Position numbers and translations under genes: made by a program | The notes under the pieces: generated by a model | What the model saw: the letters and a program-made list of their open reading frames with translations, nothing else | Database searches by the model: none | What the model was told of the DNA's origin: nothing | Shown here: positions 8,700 through 17,525 of the stretch, one piece after another | Numbering within the stretch: position 1 is the stretch's first letter | How the letters are laid out: every line of letters starts with the position of its first letter | From: an uncultured Methanoregula sp. | Lineage (GTDB): Archaea; Halobacteriota; Methanomicrobia; Methanomicrobiales; Methanospirillaceae | Direction of reading: 5' to 3' | DNA: 64,000 nt | Assembly: GCF_963662735.1 (NCBI RefSeq) | Contig: NZ_OY759744.1 | Span: forward strand, 434,001 to 498,000

Positions 8700-9551
8700 T
8701 CAGGTTCTCGATTTGAGCAGCGCAGCTATGGCTTCCTGCCTTCCTGTTGCCGCGACAGGAGGGGAAACCATTACTTCTTCAAAGGTCGGGGCCTGTCGCT
8801 GGTAGAAAAGACCCAGTGCAATCCGGGAATCGGTATTGTAATCCCACTCCCGTGCCACGTGGCAGGCAGCTTCAAAATCCCCGGTGTCGTTGCTCGCGAG
8901 ATCGTATACCCGTGAGCCGTAATAATCAGCCACCGGGAAAAAGGTGGCGCAGATCTGGAGCACGTCAATAAAGGAGAAGCCGTGATGGGAAATTCCCTGC
9001 TCCAATAATTTTTTGAGCTGGTCCATCTTCTTCGTGTACCCCCGCGCAATATACGTGGCCCCTCCAGCAAGCATCAGCTCGATGGGGTTGAACGGGTACT
9101 CGGCAGTACCCATAGGGGTGGATTTTCCCCTGAACCCCAGCGGGGACGTGGGGGTGTACTGCCCGGTGGTGAGGCCGTACACCCGGTTGTTGTGGACGAT
9201 CACGGTGATATCGATGTTGCGTTTTGCAGCAAAAATAAGATGATCCAGCCCTTCGGCGTAACAGTCTCCGTCGCCGGAACAACAGATGACCGTAAGTTTC
9301 GGGTTTGCCAGCTTGATACCAGTCGCAACCGGGATGGTGCGCCCGTGGAGGGTGTAGACAGTGTTGATGTTGAGGTAATCCGCCATCTTGGCATGACAGC
9401 CGATACCCGTTACAAGCACCACATCATCCAGGGATTTTCCCTCTTTTTCCATACCGGCAAGGATATTCTTGAGCGTATGCTGGATGGTGAAGTTGCCGCA
9501 CCCGGGACACCAGGTGTTCAGCGCATCGGTGATAAGGTTGCGGGGAGTCAT
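8700..9551 (-). CDS. korB: 2-oxoacid:ferredoxin oxidoreductase, beta subunit
   Basis: TPP-binding subunit of a 2-oxoacid:ferredoxin oxidoreductase, 283 aa. WCPGCGN is at residues 14-20, and the TPP/Mg motif runs from GDGDCYAEG (94-102) to HNNRVYGLT (120-128). SPLGFRGKSTP matches the 2-oxoglutarate-type (Kor) rather than the pyruvate-type enzymes. In methanogens Kor makes 2-oxoglutarate/succinyl-CoA for the incomplete TCA pathway. The gene overlaps the alpha subunit stop by 4 nt. Substrate assignment is by similarity. Confidence 0.88.
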   Translation of the reverse strand: MTPRNLITDALNTWCPGCGNFTIQHTLKNILAGMEKEGKSLDDVVLVTGIGCHAKMADYLNINTVYTLHGRTIPVATGIKLANPKLTVICCSGDGDCYAEGLDHLIFAAKRNIDITVIVHNNRVYGLTTGQYTPTSPLGFRGKSTPMGTAEYPFNPIELMLAGGATYIARGYTKKMDQLKKLLEQGISHHGFSFIDVLQICATFFPVADYYGSRVYDLASNDTGDFEAACHVAREWDYNTDSRIALGLFYQRQAPTFEEVMVSPPVAATGRQEAIAALLKSRT

Positions 9552-11200
9552 GCAAGAACCTCCCGGACCTTTCCTTCCAGTTCTTCACGGGTGAACGGGC
9601 GCCCGTCATATTTCAGGATCCTTGTATCTGCAGTAATACCGTGCTGCTGGGCAAGTTCTCCCAGCTGTCCTGTCGCGTTCTCTTCCACGCAGATGATCCG
9701 GCTCGTCCCTTCCAGCGCTTTTCTTACCTGGCGGGTCGGGAATGGTGAGAGGACCACCGGCTGGACGACACGGAGACCCAGAGCACCGGCAACTTCCGTA
9801 CATACACCTTTTGTTGAACCCCAGCAGAGAAGGGCAGCGGGTGCACCGGCAGCTCCGCTGGTACTCACCGGAGAATAATTGTCCATTTCAGCAGCCAGGC
9901 CCCGCCATTTCCGGAGCCGTTTCTCCGTCATCATGGCAACCATTGGCCCTTCCTCGGTAGTGATACCCGGCTCATCATGGGCGTAGCTGTTCACCTTGAC
10001 CACTGCATCCTTTGCACCGGGGAACGCGAGCGGGGAAACACCAGAAGGTGAATCAGCATACCTGCGGTAGGGGACACTGCCATCCCAGCGGGGAGAGCCC
10101 GTGAAGGGAGGATCCACAAACGCAGCCGGATCGAGGCTGTAGGTCCCCTCGGAAAGCGTCTTGTCCACGAGAATAAACACCGGAATCTGGAATTTCCAGG
10201 CAAGGTTCATCGCAACCGCTGACCAGTAAACTGCCTCCCCTGCATCACCCGGCGCAACGAGGAGCCGGGGAAATTCTCCCTGGCCGGCATGGAGTACCAG
10301 CCGCAGGTCAGACTGGCCGGTATAGGTCGGCAACCCCGTGGACGGCCCGGTCCGCTGGGAGACCACGAGAACAAGGGGCAGTTCCGCCATCCCGGCAAAA
10401 GAGAGCCCTTCCGTCATCAGGCAGAATCCCCCGCCGGAGGTGCCGACAGCAGCCCGTTTACCGGCACAGGCAAACCCAAGCCCCATAAGTACGACGGCAA
10501 TCTCGTTCTCCGGGTGCACGACCTGTATCCCGAAGTGCTCTTTCTGTTCGGCAAGGAAATGGAGAAGACTTGAGGACGGGGTCATGGGATACGAGACATA
10601 GGCCTCAAGCCCGCCTTTGAGCAGCCCGAGGCCGATTGCCTCGTTGCCGGCTATGAGCGGCAGGGCGGGCGAGGGTATCCGGCTGACCGGGCGGGTGGGC
10701 GCAACCATATCATATGCCCGCCGTGCCACGTTCAGGTTCATCTCCACCCCCTTGGGAATATGGGATAAAAACACGGTATTCACGGTCTCCCAGTCAATAC
10801 CTGCGGCTTTTGCAAACCCGCCGATGACAGCGGAATTACCCATAATATCCGGGGCGTTCTCCAGGGCAAGGATCTCTTTCACCGGAATGCCCTGTCCCTC
10901 GCCTTTCACAAGGTCGGCGTTGACCAGCACAACCGTGTCCGCATGCCACATGCTGCGGTGCTTCTCCACGGTCTCCTGGTTGAGGGCCAGCACGAAATCC
11001 ACCTTTTCCCTGCAGGTCCCGACCCCCTGCTCTGCTCCCCGTATGATTGCATAATTATGACCACCCCGGATCAGGGAGGGGTAGTCGAAATACAGGTAAA
11101 TCCTGTACCCCATATGGTTAAGCAACTGGGCAACCATTGCACCTGCGCTATTGATCCCATCCCCGGCTTTCCCACCGATAAGAACTGTCATTTCCTTCAT
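9548..11200 (-). CDS. korA: 2-oxoacid:ferredoxin oxidoreductase, fused gamma-alpha subunit
   Basis: 550 aa. The N-terminal gamma domain (about 1-180) opens with IGGKAGDGINSAG and includes SLIRGGHNY. The alpha (pyrimidine-binding) domain follows from about 195: NEAIGLGLLKGGLEAYVSYPMTPSSS and SQRTGPSTGLPT are hallmark segments. The C-terminal part (about 450-550) is the transketolase-C-like domain. Together with korB it forms the core enzyme. Start ATG at 11198-11200 follows AGGTGG, with a TATA box 36 nt upstream. Confidence 0.9.
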   Translation of the reverse strand: MKEMTVLIGGKAGDGINSAGAMVAQLLNHMGYRIYLYFDYPSLIRGGHNYAIIRGAEQGVGTCREKVDFVLALNQETVEKHRSMWHADTVVLVNADLVKGEGQGIPVKEILALENAPDIMGNSAVIGGFAKAAGIDWETVNTVFLSHIPKGVEMNLNVARRAYDMVAPTRPVSRIPSPALPLIAGNEAIGLGLLKGGLEAYVSYPMTPSSSLLHFLAEQKEHFGIQVVHPENEIAVVLMGLGFACAGKRAAVGTSGGGFCLMTEGLSFAGMAELPLVLVVSQRTGPSTGLPTYTGQSDLRLVLHAGQGEFPRLLVAPGDAGEAVYWSAVAMNLAWKFQIPVFILVDKTLSEGTYSLDPAAFVDPPFTGSPRWDGSVPYRRYADSPSGVSPLAFPGAKDAVVKVNSYAHDEPGITTEEGPMVAMMTEKRLRKWRGLAAEMDNYSPVSTSGAAGAPAALLCWGSTKGVCTEVAGALGLRVVQPVVLSPFPTRQVRKALEGTSRIICVEENATGQLGELAQQHGITADTRILKYDGRPFTREELEGKVREVLA

Positions 11201-11235
11201 GCCGTATCCACCTATGTTCTGATGTTGCGATCAGA

Positions 11236-11245
11236 GGTATATAGG
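11236..11245 (-). promoter_or_regulatory. TATA box of korAB
   Basis: CCTATATACC read on the minus strand, about 36 nt before the korA ATG. This places the start of transcription near 11212-11216 and leaves a short leader that still contains the AGGTGG ribosome-binding site. Confidence 0.55.
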
Positions 11246-11457
11246 TTGGTATCCGGGAACACGCCCGGGTGCTGGAAGAAACCGGGGATCAAAACCTTAT
11301 TTCCCGACGTGATTTTATGACAGGTATATTCAAATAGGCTAAAACCAATCATCATGATTGAACAGATCCCGTTTCTCATCGCCGGACAATAACGATTGCA
11401 GTACCGGGATAATGGCTGTAACCCTCCGTGCAGGACAGGAAAAAAGGATGTGACCCT

Positions 11458-12375
11458 GTGGACACGAACGGTCTGATAACTGATAAGAAGGCGTATTATA
11501 TCCATACGACCAGCGGCATGGACATGGATGGCCTCATCAAGGCGATCCGCCATAAGAACCTTGGGATCCGCTGGAGAGCAGCACTTGCCCTTGGAGATAT
11601 TGGCGAGCCTGCCGTCAAGCCCCTGATCCGGGCCCTCAAGGAGAATGATCACGACGTCCGCTGGCTTGCGGGTCTTGCCCTCGGGAAAATCGGGAAAGCG
11701 GCAATCCCCCACCTTATCCGGGCACTCTCCGAACAGGACTACGACGTGCGCTGGCATGCGGCCCGTGTCCTTGCCGAGATTGGGGAGCCGGCAATCCCGC
11801 ATCTGATCGCCTCGCTCCGCGAAGAGGACAGCGATGTCCAGTGGCGGAGCGCCTTTGCCCTCTCCCTCATAGGAAAACCTGCTGTCGAACCATTGATCCT
11901 CGCCCTCAAGGACAGTCTCTGGTGGGTGCGGGTGCGGGCAGTCTGGGCACTGGGAGAGATCCGGGACCCCCGGGCAGTCGAACCCCTCATCCAGTCGGTC
12001 AACGACATGGACTGGTATGTCAGGTGGGGAGCTGCTGATGCCCTCGGCAAGATCGGCGACCAACGGGCAGTTGTCTGCCTTGGGAAAGCGTTAAAAGAGC
12101 CCGACTCGTTCGTGCAGGTCCCGGCAACCTGGGCGCTGGGCAAGCTGGGAAGCGATGCTCCTGTTGAGACCCTTATCCAGTCGCTGAAAAGTTCCGACTG
12201 GTACGTCCGCTGGGGGGCAGCTGACGCACTCGGGAACATTGGCGATCCAAGGGCACTGGAAACACTCCGGAACCTTGAGAATGACAAGGATGAATATGTC
12301 CGGCGGGCAGCGGAAGAAGCGATTGCAAAGATTCACAAAAAAGCAGGTACGCGGCCTGAAGGGTCAAAAGCCTGA
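11458..12375 (+). CDS. HEAT-repeat (PBS lyase-type) protein
   Basis: Almost entirely made of about eight HEAT repeats of 31 residues, for example VRWLAGLALGKIGKAAIPHLI and VRWGAADALGKIGDQRAV. Such proteins are scaffolds or are related to phycobilin lyase-type folds; no phycobilin pathway is expected here. The start is uncertain: GTG at 11458, chosen for the AAAGG about a dozen bases upstream, or GTG 11428, or ATG 11518. It is divergent from korA and is followed by a convergent receiver-domain gene. The partner is unknown. Confidence 0.8.
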   Translation: MDTNGLITDKKAYYIHTTSGMDMDGLIKAIRHKNLGIRWRAALALGDIGEPAVKPLIRALKENDHDVRWLAGLALGKIGKAAIPHLIRALSEQDYDVRWHAARVLAEIGEPAIPHLIASLREEDSDVQWRSAFALSLIGKPAVEPLILALKDSLWWVRVRAVWALGEIRDPRAVEPLIQSVNDMDWYVRWGAADALGKIGDQRAVVCLGKALKEPDSFVQVPATWALGKLGSDAPVETLIQSLKSSDWYVRWGAADALGNIGDPRALETLRNLENDKDEYVRRAAEEAIAKIHKKAGTRPEGSKA

Positions 12376-12393
12376 AAAACAGGCATTCTCTTT

Positions 12394-12780
12394 TTATCCG
12401 GCCATCAGCTGCTCGAGGATCAGTTTCATATCATTGATCTTGTAGGGTTTCGAGAGTTTTCCCGAAAATCCGTACCGGGTATAATCCTGCACAACAGGAT
12501 CGTTGCTGTACCCGCTCGATACGATGGCTTTCACATGAGGATCGAATTCCCTGATTTTGCCGATGGTTTCTTTCCCGCCCATACCTTCAGGCACCGAAAG
12601 GTCGAGAATGACGATATCGAAAGGGGAGCCGGCTTTCTTCTCCTGCACGTACAGGTTGTATGCGGCTTCTCCGGTTTGTGCAAACATAACCTCATACCCG
12701 AGGAACTTGAGCACTTCGAGAGTTACATCAAGGATGATCTGCTCGTCATCCATCAGGAGTACTTTTCCTTTGCCCGCCAT
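12394..12780 (-). CDS. Single-domain response regulator (receiver)
   Basis: 128 aa, one REC domain with no output domain. The acidic pocket is MDDE, the phosphoacceptor Asp is in IVILDLSVPEG, and the conserved Lys is in KLSKPY. Receiver-only proteins act as phosphate relays or bind partners directly. No kinase is adjacent; the nearest is the multi-PAS kinase at 25.5 kb. ATG at 12780 is preferred because AGGGTG lies just upstream; GTG at 12786 is the alternative. Confidence 0.88.
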   Translation of the reverse strand: MAGKGKVLLMDDEQIILDVTLEVLKFLGYEVMFAQTGEAAYNLYVQEKKAGSPFDIVILDLSVPEGMGGKETIGKIREFDPHVKAIVSSGYSNDPVVQDYTRYGFSGKLSKPYKINDMKLILEQLMAG

Positions 12781-12877
12781 ACTCACCCTGTTCCGATAGT
12801 TACTATTTCATGCCACATATACTGCACGGTAGAGAACATCATCTGAAAATTCTTTGTTATGGGATCGCTAATTCCAC

Positions 12878-13153
12878 TCACTTTTTAAGCGAACGCAACC
12901 GTGCTGCTTCTTCCGCATCCTCTACCCTGAGAAGGAAGGTCCCGTGGCAGGGCTTGGTATAGGGAAAGATGACGAAGTCGCCATCAAGTCCTATAGCAAT
13001 CGGGGGCAGCCCGATCACGTGGACCTCAAATATCTTGAACCCGGGCTGGACATCAATAAATTCCCTGAAATTGGACTTGATATAATCCCGCGACTCCTTG
13101 AATGTCGCATCCCGCAGCACGATCTCGTAATTCATCGATTCTACGCAGCCCAT
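12878..13153 (-). CDS. DUF1894 family methanogen protein
   Basis: 91 aa, beginning MGCVESMNYEIVLRDATFKESRDYI, a pattern I recognise as DUF1894, known only from methanogens. It has the typical GLPPIAIGLDGDFVIFPYTKPCHGTF core. The function is unknown. It overlaps the 3' end of the DUF1890 gene by 13 nt, so the two are translated together. The pairing of these two domains across methanogens suggests one complex or pathway; that is inference. Confidence 0.78.
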   Translation of the reverse strand: MGCVESMNYEIVLRDATFKESRDYIKSNFREFIDVQPGFKIFEVHVIGLPPIAIGLDGDFVIFPYTKPCHGTFLLRVEDAEEAARLRSLKK

Positions 13154-13617
13154 GGTTTCACCTCATCGATTGCTTTTTTCAGGGGCAGGGGGTTGTGCAC
13201 GGCTTTTGCCGCAATGGTAGTGCAGGGGAACTCGATCTTCTTCACCTGCTCTTCATAATGCTCGCCATAAACGATAGCGTACAGTTTTGCCTTCGAGATT
13301 GCGCTCATCGTTGCCGCATAGCTGACCCCGGCATCGTTGTGGATAAAGACAAAACAGCGGTCGAAGTCCCGTTTCTTATCGGAGATCTGCGCAACTGCCC
13401 GGTCAAGATCCATGACTTCCCCAAGGTAGTGCCGGTCCGGATCCGCCACCAGGAGCAGCGTATTGGCGGCTTTGTTTCCTGCCACGACCGGGACAAACCC
13501 GGCCTGTTTAAGACGGTTTATCAGGTACAGTGCGATACTGGTCTGCACCGGTACCTGCGGGCACCCGAGTACGAGAAGTGCCGTCTCTGCAATTGCTGGG
13601 GGTTCTCCGGTCTCCAT
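13141..13617 (-). CDS. DUF1890 family methanogen protein
   Basis: 158 aa from the ATG at 13615-13617, which follows AGGGA by 8 nt. LLVLGCPQVPVQTSIALYL near the N-terminus identifies the DUF1890 family of methanogens. The sequence has a Rossmann-like alternation of strands and helices (GFVPVVAGNKAANTLL; CFVFIHNDAGVSYAAT), suggesting a nucleotide- or cofactor-binding fold, but no catalytic site is known. It is the first gene of a two-gene unit with DUF1894. Confidence 0.78.
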   Translation of the reverse strand: METGEPPAIAETALLVLGCPQVPVQTSIALYLINRLKQAGFVPVVAGNKAANTLLLVADPDRHYLGEVMDLDRAVAQISDKKRDFDRCFVFIHNDAGVSYAATMSAISKAKLYAIVYGEHYEEQVKKIEFPCTTIAAKAVHNPLPLKKAIDEVKPWAA

Positions 13618-13694
13618 CAAATCAGTCCCTGCCTCGTTGCTGGTATACTCTCATTATCCGGGTTATCGGAAGAATCTTCGCCTCGTGCCATGAT

Positions 13695-14438
13695 TCAGCT
13701 CACCGGAGGGATGATCCCCGTGATCCTTTCGGGGTGCGTGTAAACCGTGAACCGGTCTCCCCGGGAGAACCCGACAAGGGTTATCCCCGCCGCATCTGCT
13801 GCTGCTATTCCCTTATCGGTCGATGCAGCCCGGGAAATTATCACGGGAATACCGGCCCGGGCAGACTTCCGGACCATACCGGCCGGCTGGCGCCCGGTAC
13901 AGCCGATAACGCAGCGGGAGAGATCGATCCCGTTGAGAGCCGCGTACCCGATAAGCTTGTCAACCGTATTGTGCCGGCCCACATCGCTGCTCTTGGCAAG
14001 GAGCTTGTTGTCCCGGAACAGGACCGAACAATGCACACCGCCGGTTTTTCTCCAGAGCTCGGTCTCGATCTCCCGGGTAACAGCACTCACCTCATCAGGG
14101 GACAGGCGGATATCCGAGACCAGCCGGGGCAGTTCCGAGAGAAAACTGAGACCTCCGGATGATCCAACCTCGCGTTTCGTCCATTTCAGGTCGCAGCCGG
14201 TATCGGAATAGGCAAGGATGCGATCCCCGTCGATAGTTACTTTGTCCACGCAGCGGACTATTCCCTCGCTCACAAGATAACCTGCACCCAGTTCCCGGAG
14301 CTGGTCGCGACTCGCCACCATCTCGGTTACCGGCTTATCGTTGAGCAGGAGTTCGAACCGGTCCTCAATGACAATGGCATCGTCGGTTTCCCGGGCCTGG
14401 CCGGCAATCACCTGGATGCTGTGATGCGTGTAAATCAT
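13695..14438 (-). CDS. fdhD: FdhD-like formate dehydrogenase accessory protein lacking CxxC
   Basis: FdhD carries sulfur from a cysteine desulfurase to the Mo/W-bis-PGD cofactor of formate dehydrogenase. Family motifs are clear: EDRFELLLN, GGVHCSVLF, KSSDVGRHNTVDKLIG and TGRQPAGMVRKSARAGIPVIISRAA. The usual CxxC loop (CGVCG in bacteria) reads VGSSGG here, so the catalytic cysteines are absent. The start at 14438 overlaps the cutA stop as ATGA and follows AAAGGAT. It may be a diverged paralogue, or it may use other cysteines such as that in DTGCD. Confidence 0.85.
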   Translation of the reverse strand: MIYTHHSIQVIAGQARETDDAIVIEDRFELLLNDKPVTEMVASRDQLRELGAGYLVSEGIVRCVDKVTIDGDRILAYSDTGCDLKWTKREVGSSGGLSFLSELPRLVSDIRLSPDEVSAVTREIETELWRKTGGVHCSVLFRDNKLLAKSSDVGRHNTVDKLIGYAALNGIDLSRCVIGCTGRQPAGMVRKSARAGIPVIISRAASTDKGIAAADAAGITLVGFSRGDRFTVYTHPERITGIIPPVS

Positions 14439-14779
14439 GATCCTTTCGTTTCCCCGTATACCCACTCGAGATAGGGAACAGACCCGGCAATGACCGGAAG
14501 GGCAATGATCTCGGGCACTTCATAAGGGTGCTCTTCCTTTATCGCGTCTATCACAGCCTCTGCGAGTTCCCTCCTGGTCTTGATGATGAGCAGGTGCTCC
14601 TCATCGTCGCAGAACTCCCCTTTCCACCGGTAGAGGGAACGCACCGGCGTGATATTCACGCAGGCAGCGAGGTTCTTATTAATGAGACTGCGGGCCAGCC
14701 CGGCAGACTCCACCGGAGGAGCGATAGAATAAATGACGCAGATATCACGGGCCGTTCCAGCGGCATCCTTCTTCTCCAT
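14435..14779 (-). CDS. cutA: CutA1 divalent ion tolerance protein
   Basis: 114 aa from ATG 14777-14779, which removes a non-conserved N-terminal extension. Family features are ICVIYSIAPPVESAGLARSL, NKNLAACVNITPVRSLYRWKGE and the C-terminal TRRELAEAVIDAIKEEHPYEVPEIIALPV. CutA1 forms very stable trimers of ferredoxin-like fold; a link to metal tolerance is known mainly from E. coli. It overlaps fdhD by 4 nt. Confidence 0.93.
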   Translation of the reverse strand: MEKKDAAGTARDICVIYSIAPPVESAGLARSLINKNLAACVNITPVRSLYRWKGEFCDDEEHLLIIKTRRELAEAVIDAIKEEHPYEVPEIIALPVIAGSVPYLEWVYGETKGS

Positions 14780-14887
14780 ACGACAGGTGTTGCCGTTCCC
14801 GGCTAATAAGGTTACGATATGCCACGGGTCCGCCACCGTACTTTAATAGTTAATTTCTATAGACGCCAGCGCCAATGGTAAGTACCT

Positions 14888-16036
14888 ATGTATGCATCAC
14901 GGATGAGCAATCTCCCGCCGTATCTTTTTGCACGGATCGACGAGATGAAAGCCGAACAACGGAAAAAAGGCGTTGACCTCATAGACCTCGGTGTCGGAGA
15001 CCCGGACCTTGCAACACCGGCCCATATCGTGGAAGCCCTCTGCACAGCAGCAAAGGACTCAAAGAATCACCACTACCCGGACTATGCCGGCATGCCTGCG
15101 TACCGGAGTGCGGTCGCCGGCTGGTACAGGAAGCGCTTCGGCGTCACCCTTGATGCAGGAAAAGAAGTCCTTGCCCTGATGGGCTCAAAAGACGGTATTG
15201 CCCACATAGCTGAGGCGTTCGTGAACCCCGGTGATTACGTTCTCGCCCCGAGCCCCGGCTATCCCGTGTACCGGACCGGCACCCTCTTTGCCGAGGGCCG
15301 GGTCCACGATATGCCACTTTTACGGGAGAATAATTTTGTTCCCGTGCTTGCGGATATCCCGAAGAAGATCGCAAAAGAGGCAAAGATCCTCTACATAAAC
15401 TACCCGAACAACCCGACGGCTGCCGTGGCTCCCGACGGGTTCTACAAGGAAGTCGTGGACTTTGCCGCTGAGAACGATGTCGTAGTTGTCTCGGATAATG
15501 CCTATTCCGAGATATCGTACGACGGTTACCGTGCCCCATCGTTCCTTGAGACGAAAGGCGCCATGGAAGTGGGTATCGAGATGCACTCGCTCTCCAAGAC
15601 CTACAACATGACCGGCTGGCGGATCGGTATGGCAGTCGGCAATGCCGAGATCATTGCCGGGCTCGGACGGGTAAAAACCAACGTGGACTCCGGTGTCTTT
15701 GACGCGGTGCAGCACGCCGCCATCACCGCACTCAGCGGTCCGCAGGACTGCGTGAAGGAGGCCTGCACGATCTACCAGGAGCGCCGCGATGTGCTTGTCA
15801 AAGGCCTGCGGGGACTCGGGTTCGATGTGCCGCTTCCAAAGGCAACGTTCTATGTCTGGATGCCGGTAAAGGACTGCATGGCATTCTCGGCAAAACTGCT
15901 CAATGAAGCAGGCATCGTGGCAACACCGGGGGTTGGCTTTGGAGCAAGCGGCGAAGGCTACGTCCGGTTTGCGATTACGCGCCCGGTTGCACGGATCAAC
16001 GAAGCGATCGAGCGGATGCGGAGGATGAACCTGTGA
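14888..16036 (+). CDS. dapL: LL-diaminopimelate aminotransferase
   Basis: PLP enzyme that makes LL-diaminopimelate from tetrahydrodipicolinate, bypassing the succinylase route to lysine. It is 382 aa with DLGVGDPDLATP near residues 32-44, NYPNNPTAAVAP, SDNAYSEI, and the PLP lysine in HSLSKTYNMTGWRIG. The type corresponds to the archaeal/methanogen DapL group. The next gene start overlaps its stop as GTGA, and that frame looks like the truncated beginning of lysA. Confidence 0.88.
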   Translation: MYASRMSNLPPYLFARIDEMKAEQRKKGVDLIDLGVGDPDLATPAHIVEALCTAAKDSKNHHYPDYAGMPAYRSAVAGWYRKRFGVTLDAGKEVLALMGSKDGIAHIAEAFVNPGDYVLAPSPGYPVYRTGTLFAEGRVHDMPLLRENNFVPVLADIPKKIAKEAKILYINYPNNPTAAVAPDGFYKEVVDFAAENDVVVVSDNAYSEISYDGYRAPSFLETKGAMEVGIEMHSLSKTYNMTGWRIGMAVGNAEIIAGLGRVKTNVDSGVFDAVQHAAITALSGPQDCVKEACTIYQERRDVLVKGLRGLGFDVPLPKATFYVWMPVKDCMAFSAKLLNEAGIVATPGVGFGASGEGYVRFAITRPVARINEAIERMRRMNL

Positions 16037-16143
16037 GACTCGCCCACCACCTCACCATAAAGAACGGGCATCTTCATATTGGCGGGCAGAACCCCGAAGT
16101 GCTCATCAGGGCCGCCATGGAACGCCCTGCCTGGCAGCAATAA
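16033..16143 (+). pseudogene. Possible 5' stump of lysA (diaminopimelate decarboxylase)
   Basis: A 36-codon frame starting with GTG that overlaps the dapL stop. Its product contains TIKNGHLHIGGQNPEVL, which resembles the first 25 residues of archaeal LysA (pattern IK-G-x3-I-x-G-x5-L). The frame then ends at a TAA where the barrel domain should begin, and the RPA gene follows after 12 nt. It could also be a genuine short coding or leader frame. If it is a stump, the functional lysA must lie elsewhere. Confidence 0.4.
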
Positions 16144-16155
16144 GCGGAGACCCCG

Positions 16156-17445
16156 ATGCTCTTCCATTACGCGCTCGTCGACGACCTCATCTCGAAGGAG
16201 GAATTTGAACGGCGCGTAGAGGTGAAGATCGATGACTGCGGGGATCTGGTGGACGAGCCGACTGCCGCCATGATGGTGGTTGGCGAACTGGGTCGCGAGC
16301 ACGTGAAGATCAAGGGACTCTCGGCCAAATCCAGCCTTTTTTCTTTTTTCGGGAAAGTTGTTGACAAGACCGATCCCAAGGAATTTGACCGGGCCGATGG
16401 CGAGAAAGGCTGGGTTGCCACGATCCTGCTCGGTGACGAGACCGGAACAACACGGGTCGTTCTCTGGGATCAGAAAGCGGGAGCGGTGCTGGATACCGCG
16501 ATCGGGGAAGTGCTCGAAGTTATCGGCCGCCACCCGGGAAAGAGCACGAAAGAGATCTATGCCCTTGCCCTGAGAAAAGCGAGCTGCGAGATCTCCTGCA
16601 CAATGACCACGGGGGCCGGGAATCTCGCGAACGAGCCGGTGGAACTGGACGTTGTCATTCTGGCAAAAGAGCCGCCACGGACGTTTACGAAACGGGACGG
16701 AACCACGGGAGAGATGGTGGAGGTTATCATCGGCGATGCCGAAGGAACCTCCCGGCTCGTGGCATGGGTCCCGGAACTGCTTGCTGAACTGCCCCCGGGC
16801 ACAACGGTCCATATCACGAACGCAAAACCCAACAGCAGGTCGGAGGGAAGGAATTACAGCCTCGACGAAAAGAGCACGGTGACCACAGCTGAGCATGCCG
16901 TTACCGTTCCCTTCGCTTCGCTCTCCTCTGTGAGCGATCAGGGCATGTATTCAGTAAAAGGCGAAGTGAAACAGCTGCAGCAGCCACGATCGTTCACCAC
17001 CAAGGCCGGCACGGCATCGTGGGTCAGGAACGTGCTCATCAGCGACGGGAGAGATGACCTGAAGATCGTGCTCTGGGGAGAAAATGCCCTCATCCCCCTG
17101 AATCCCGGTGACCTGGTGGAAGTCTACCATGCAGCCGCCAAGCCGGGAAGATTTGGCGGCATAGAACTCGGGGTAGGGCGAGGGAGCGCATTCCGGGTTC
17201 CGGACAGGGAGGCACGGCCCATAACGTTCTCCGGAACCATCATCGCCGGCCCGGGGGGGTTGTTCATCGATAACGGCAGGGAACGTTACCTGATTGAAGG
17301 GCCATTTACCCACGGGACGGAGATGGTGGTGAGAGGGGTTCTCACCGGCAGCAGGATAGTACCGGAATCCACAGAACCGGTCATGGTCACCGCTGCGGAT
17401 CTGCTCGGGAAGATCCAGAAGTTCCGGCAGGAACTCAAGCCGTAA
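16156..17445 (+). CDS. Archaeal RPA-type single-strand DNA-binding protein
   Basis: 429 aa with an N-terminal helical stretch (1-50) and four OB-fold-like units: about 65-140, 160-240, 255-340 and 350-425. The OB hallmarks recur, for example WVATILLGDETGTTRVVLW, EVIIGDAEGTSRLVAW and WVRNVLISDGRDDLKIVLW. No C-terminal zinc finger is visible, unlike some euryarchaeal RPAs. It binds ssDNA in replication and repair; radA follows downstream on the same strand, which fits a joint recombination role. Confidence 0.85.
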   Translation: MLFHYALVDDLISKEEFERRVEVKIDDCGDLVDEPTAAMMVVGELGREHVKIKGLSAKSSLFSFFGKVVDKTDPKEFDRADGEKGWVATILLGDETGTTRVVLWDQKAGAVLDTAIGEVLEVIGRHPGKSTKEIYALALRKASCEISCTMTTGAGNLANEPVELDVVILAKEPPRTFTKRDGTTGEMVEVIIGDAEGTSRLVAWVPELLAELPPGTTVHITNAKPNSRSEGRNYSLDEKSTVTTAEHAVTVPFASLSSVSDQGMYSVKGEVKQLQQPRSFTTKAGTASWVRNVLISDGRDDLKIVLWGENALIPLNPGDLVEVYHAAAKPGRFGGIELGVGRGSAFRVPDREARPITFSGTIIAGPGGLFIDNGRERYLIEGPFTHGTEMVVRGVLTGSRIVPESTEPVMVTAADLLGKIQKFRQELKP

Positions 17446-17525
17446 TCATTACTTTCACCCTGCGCAGTCCGGGGGTTTAAATCCGAGTCATTAACATCTT
17501 GTTGTGCCATAGGAGTGTGTAAGAA

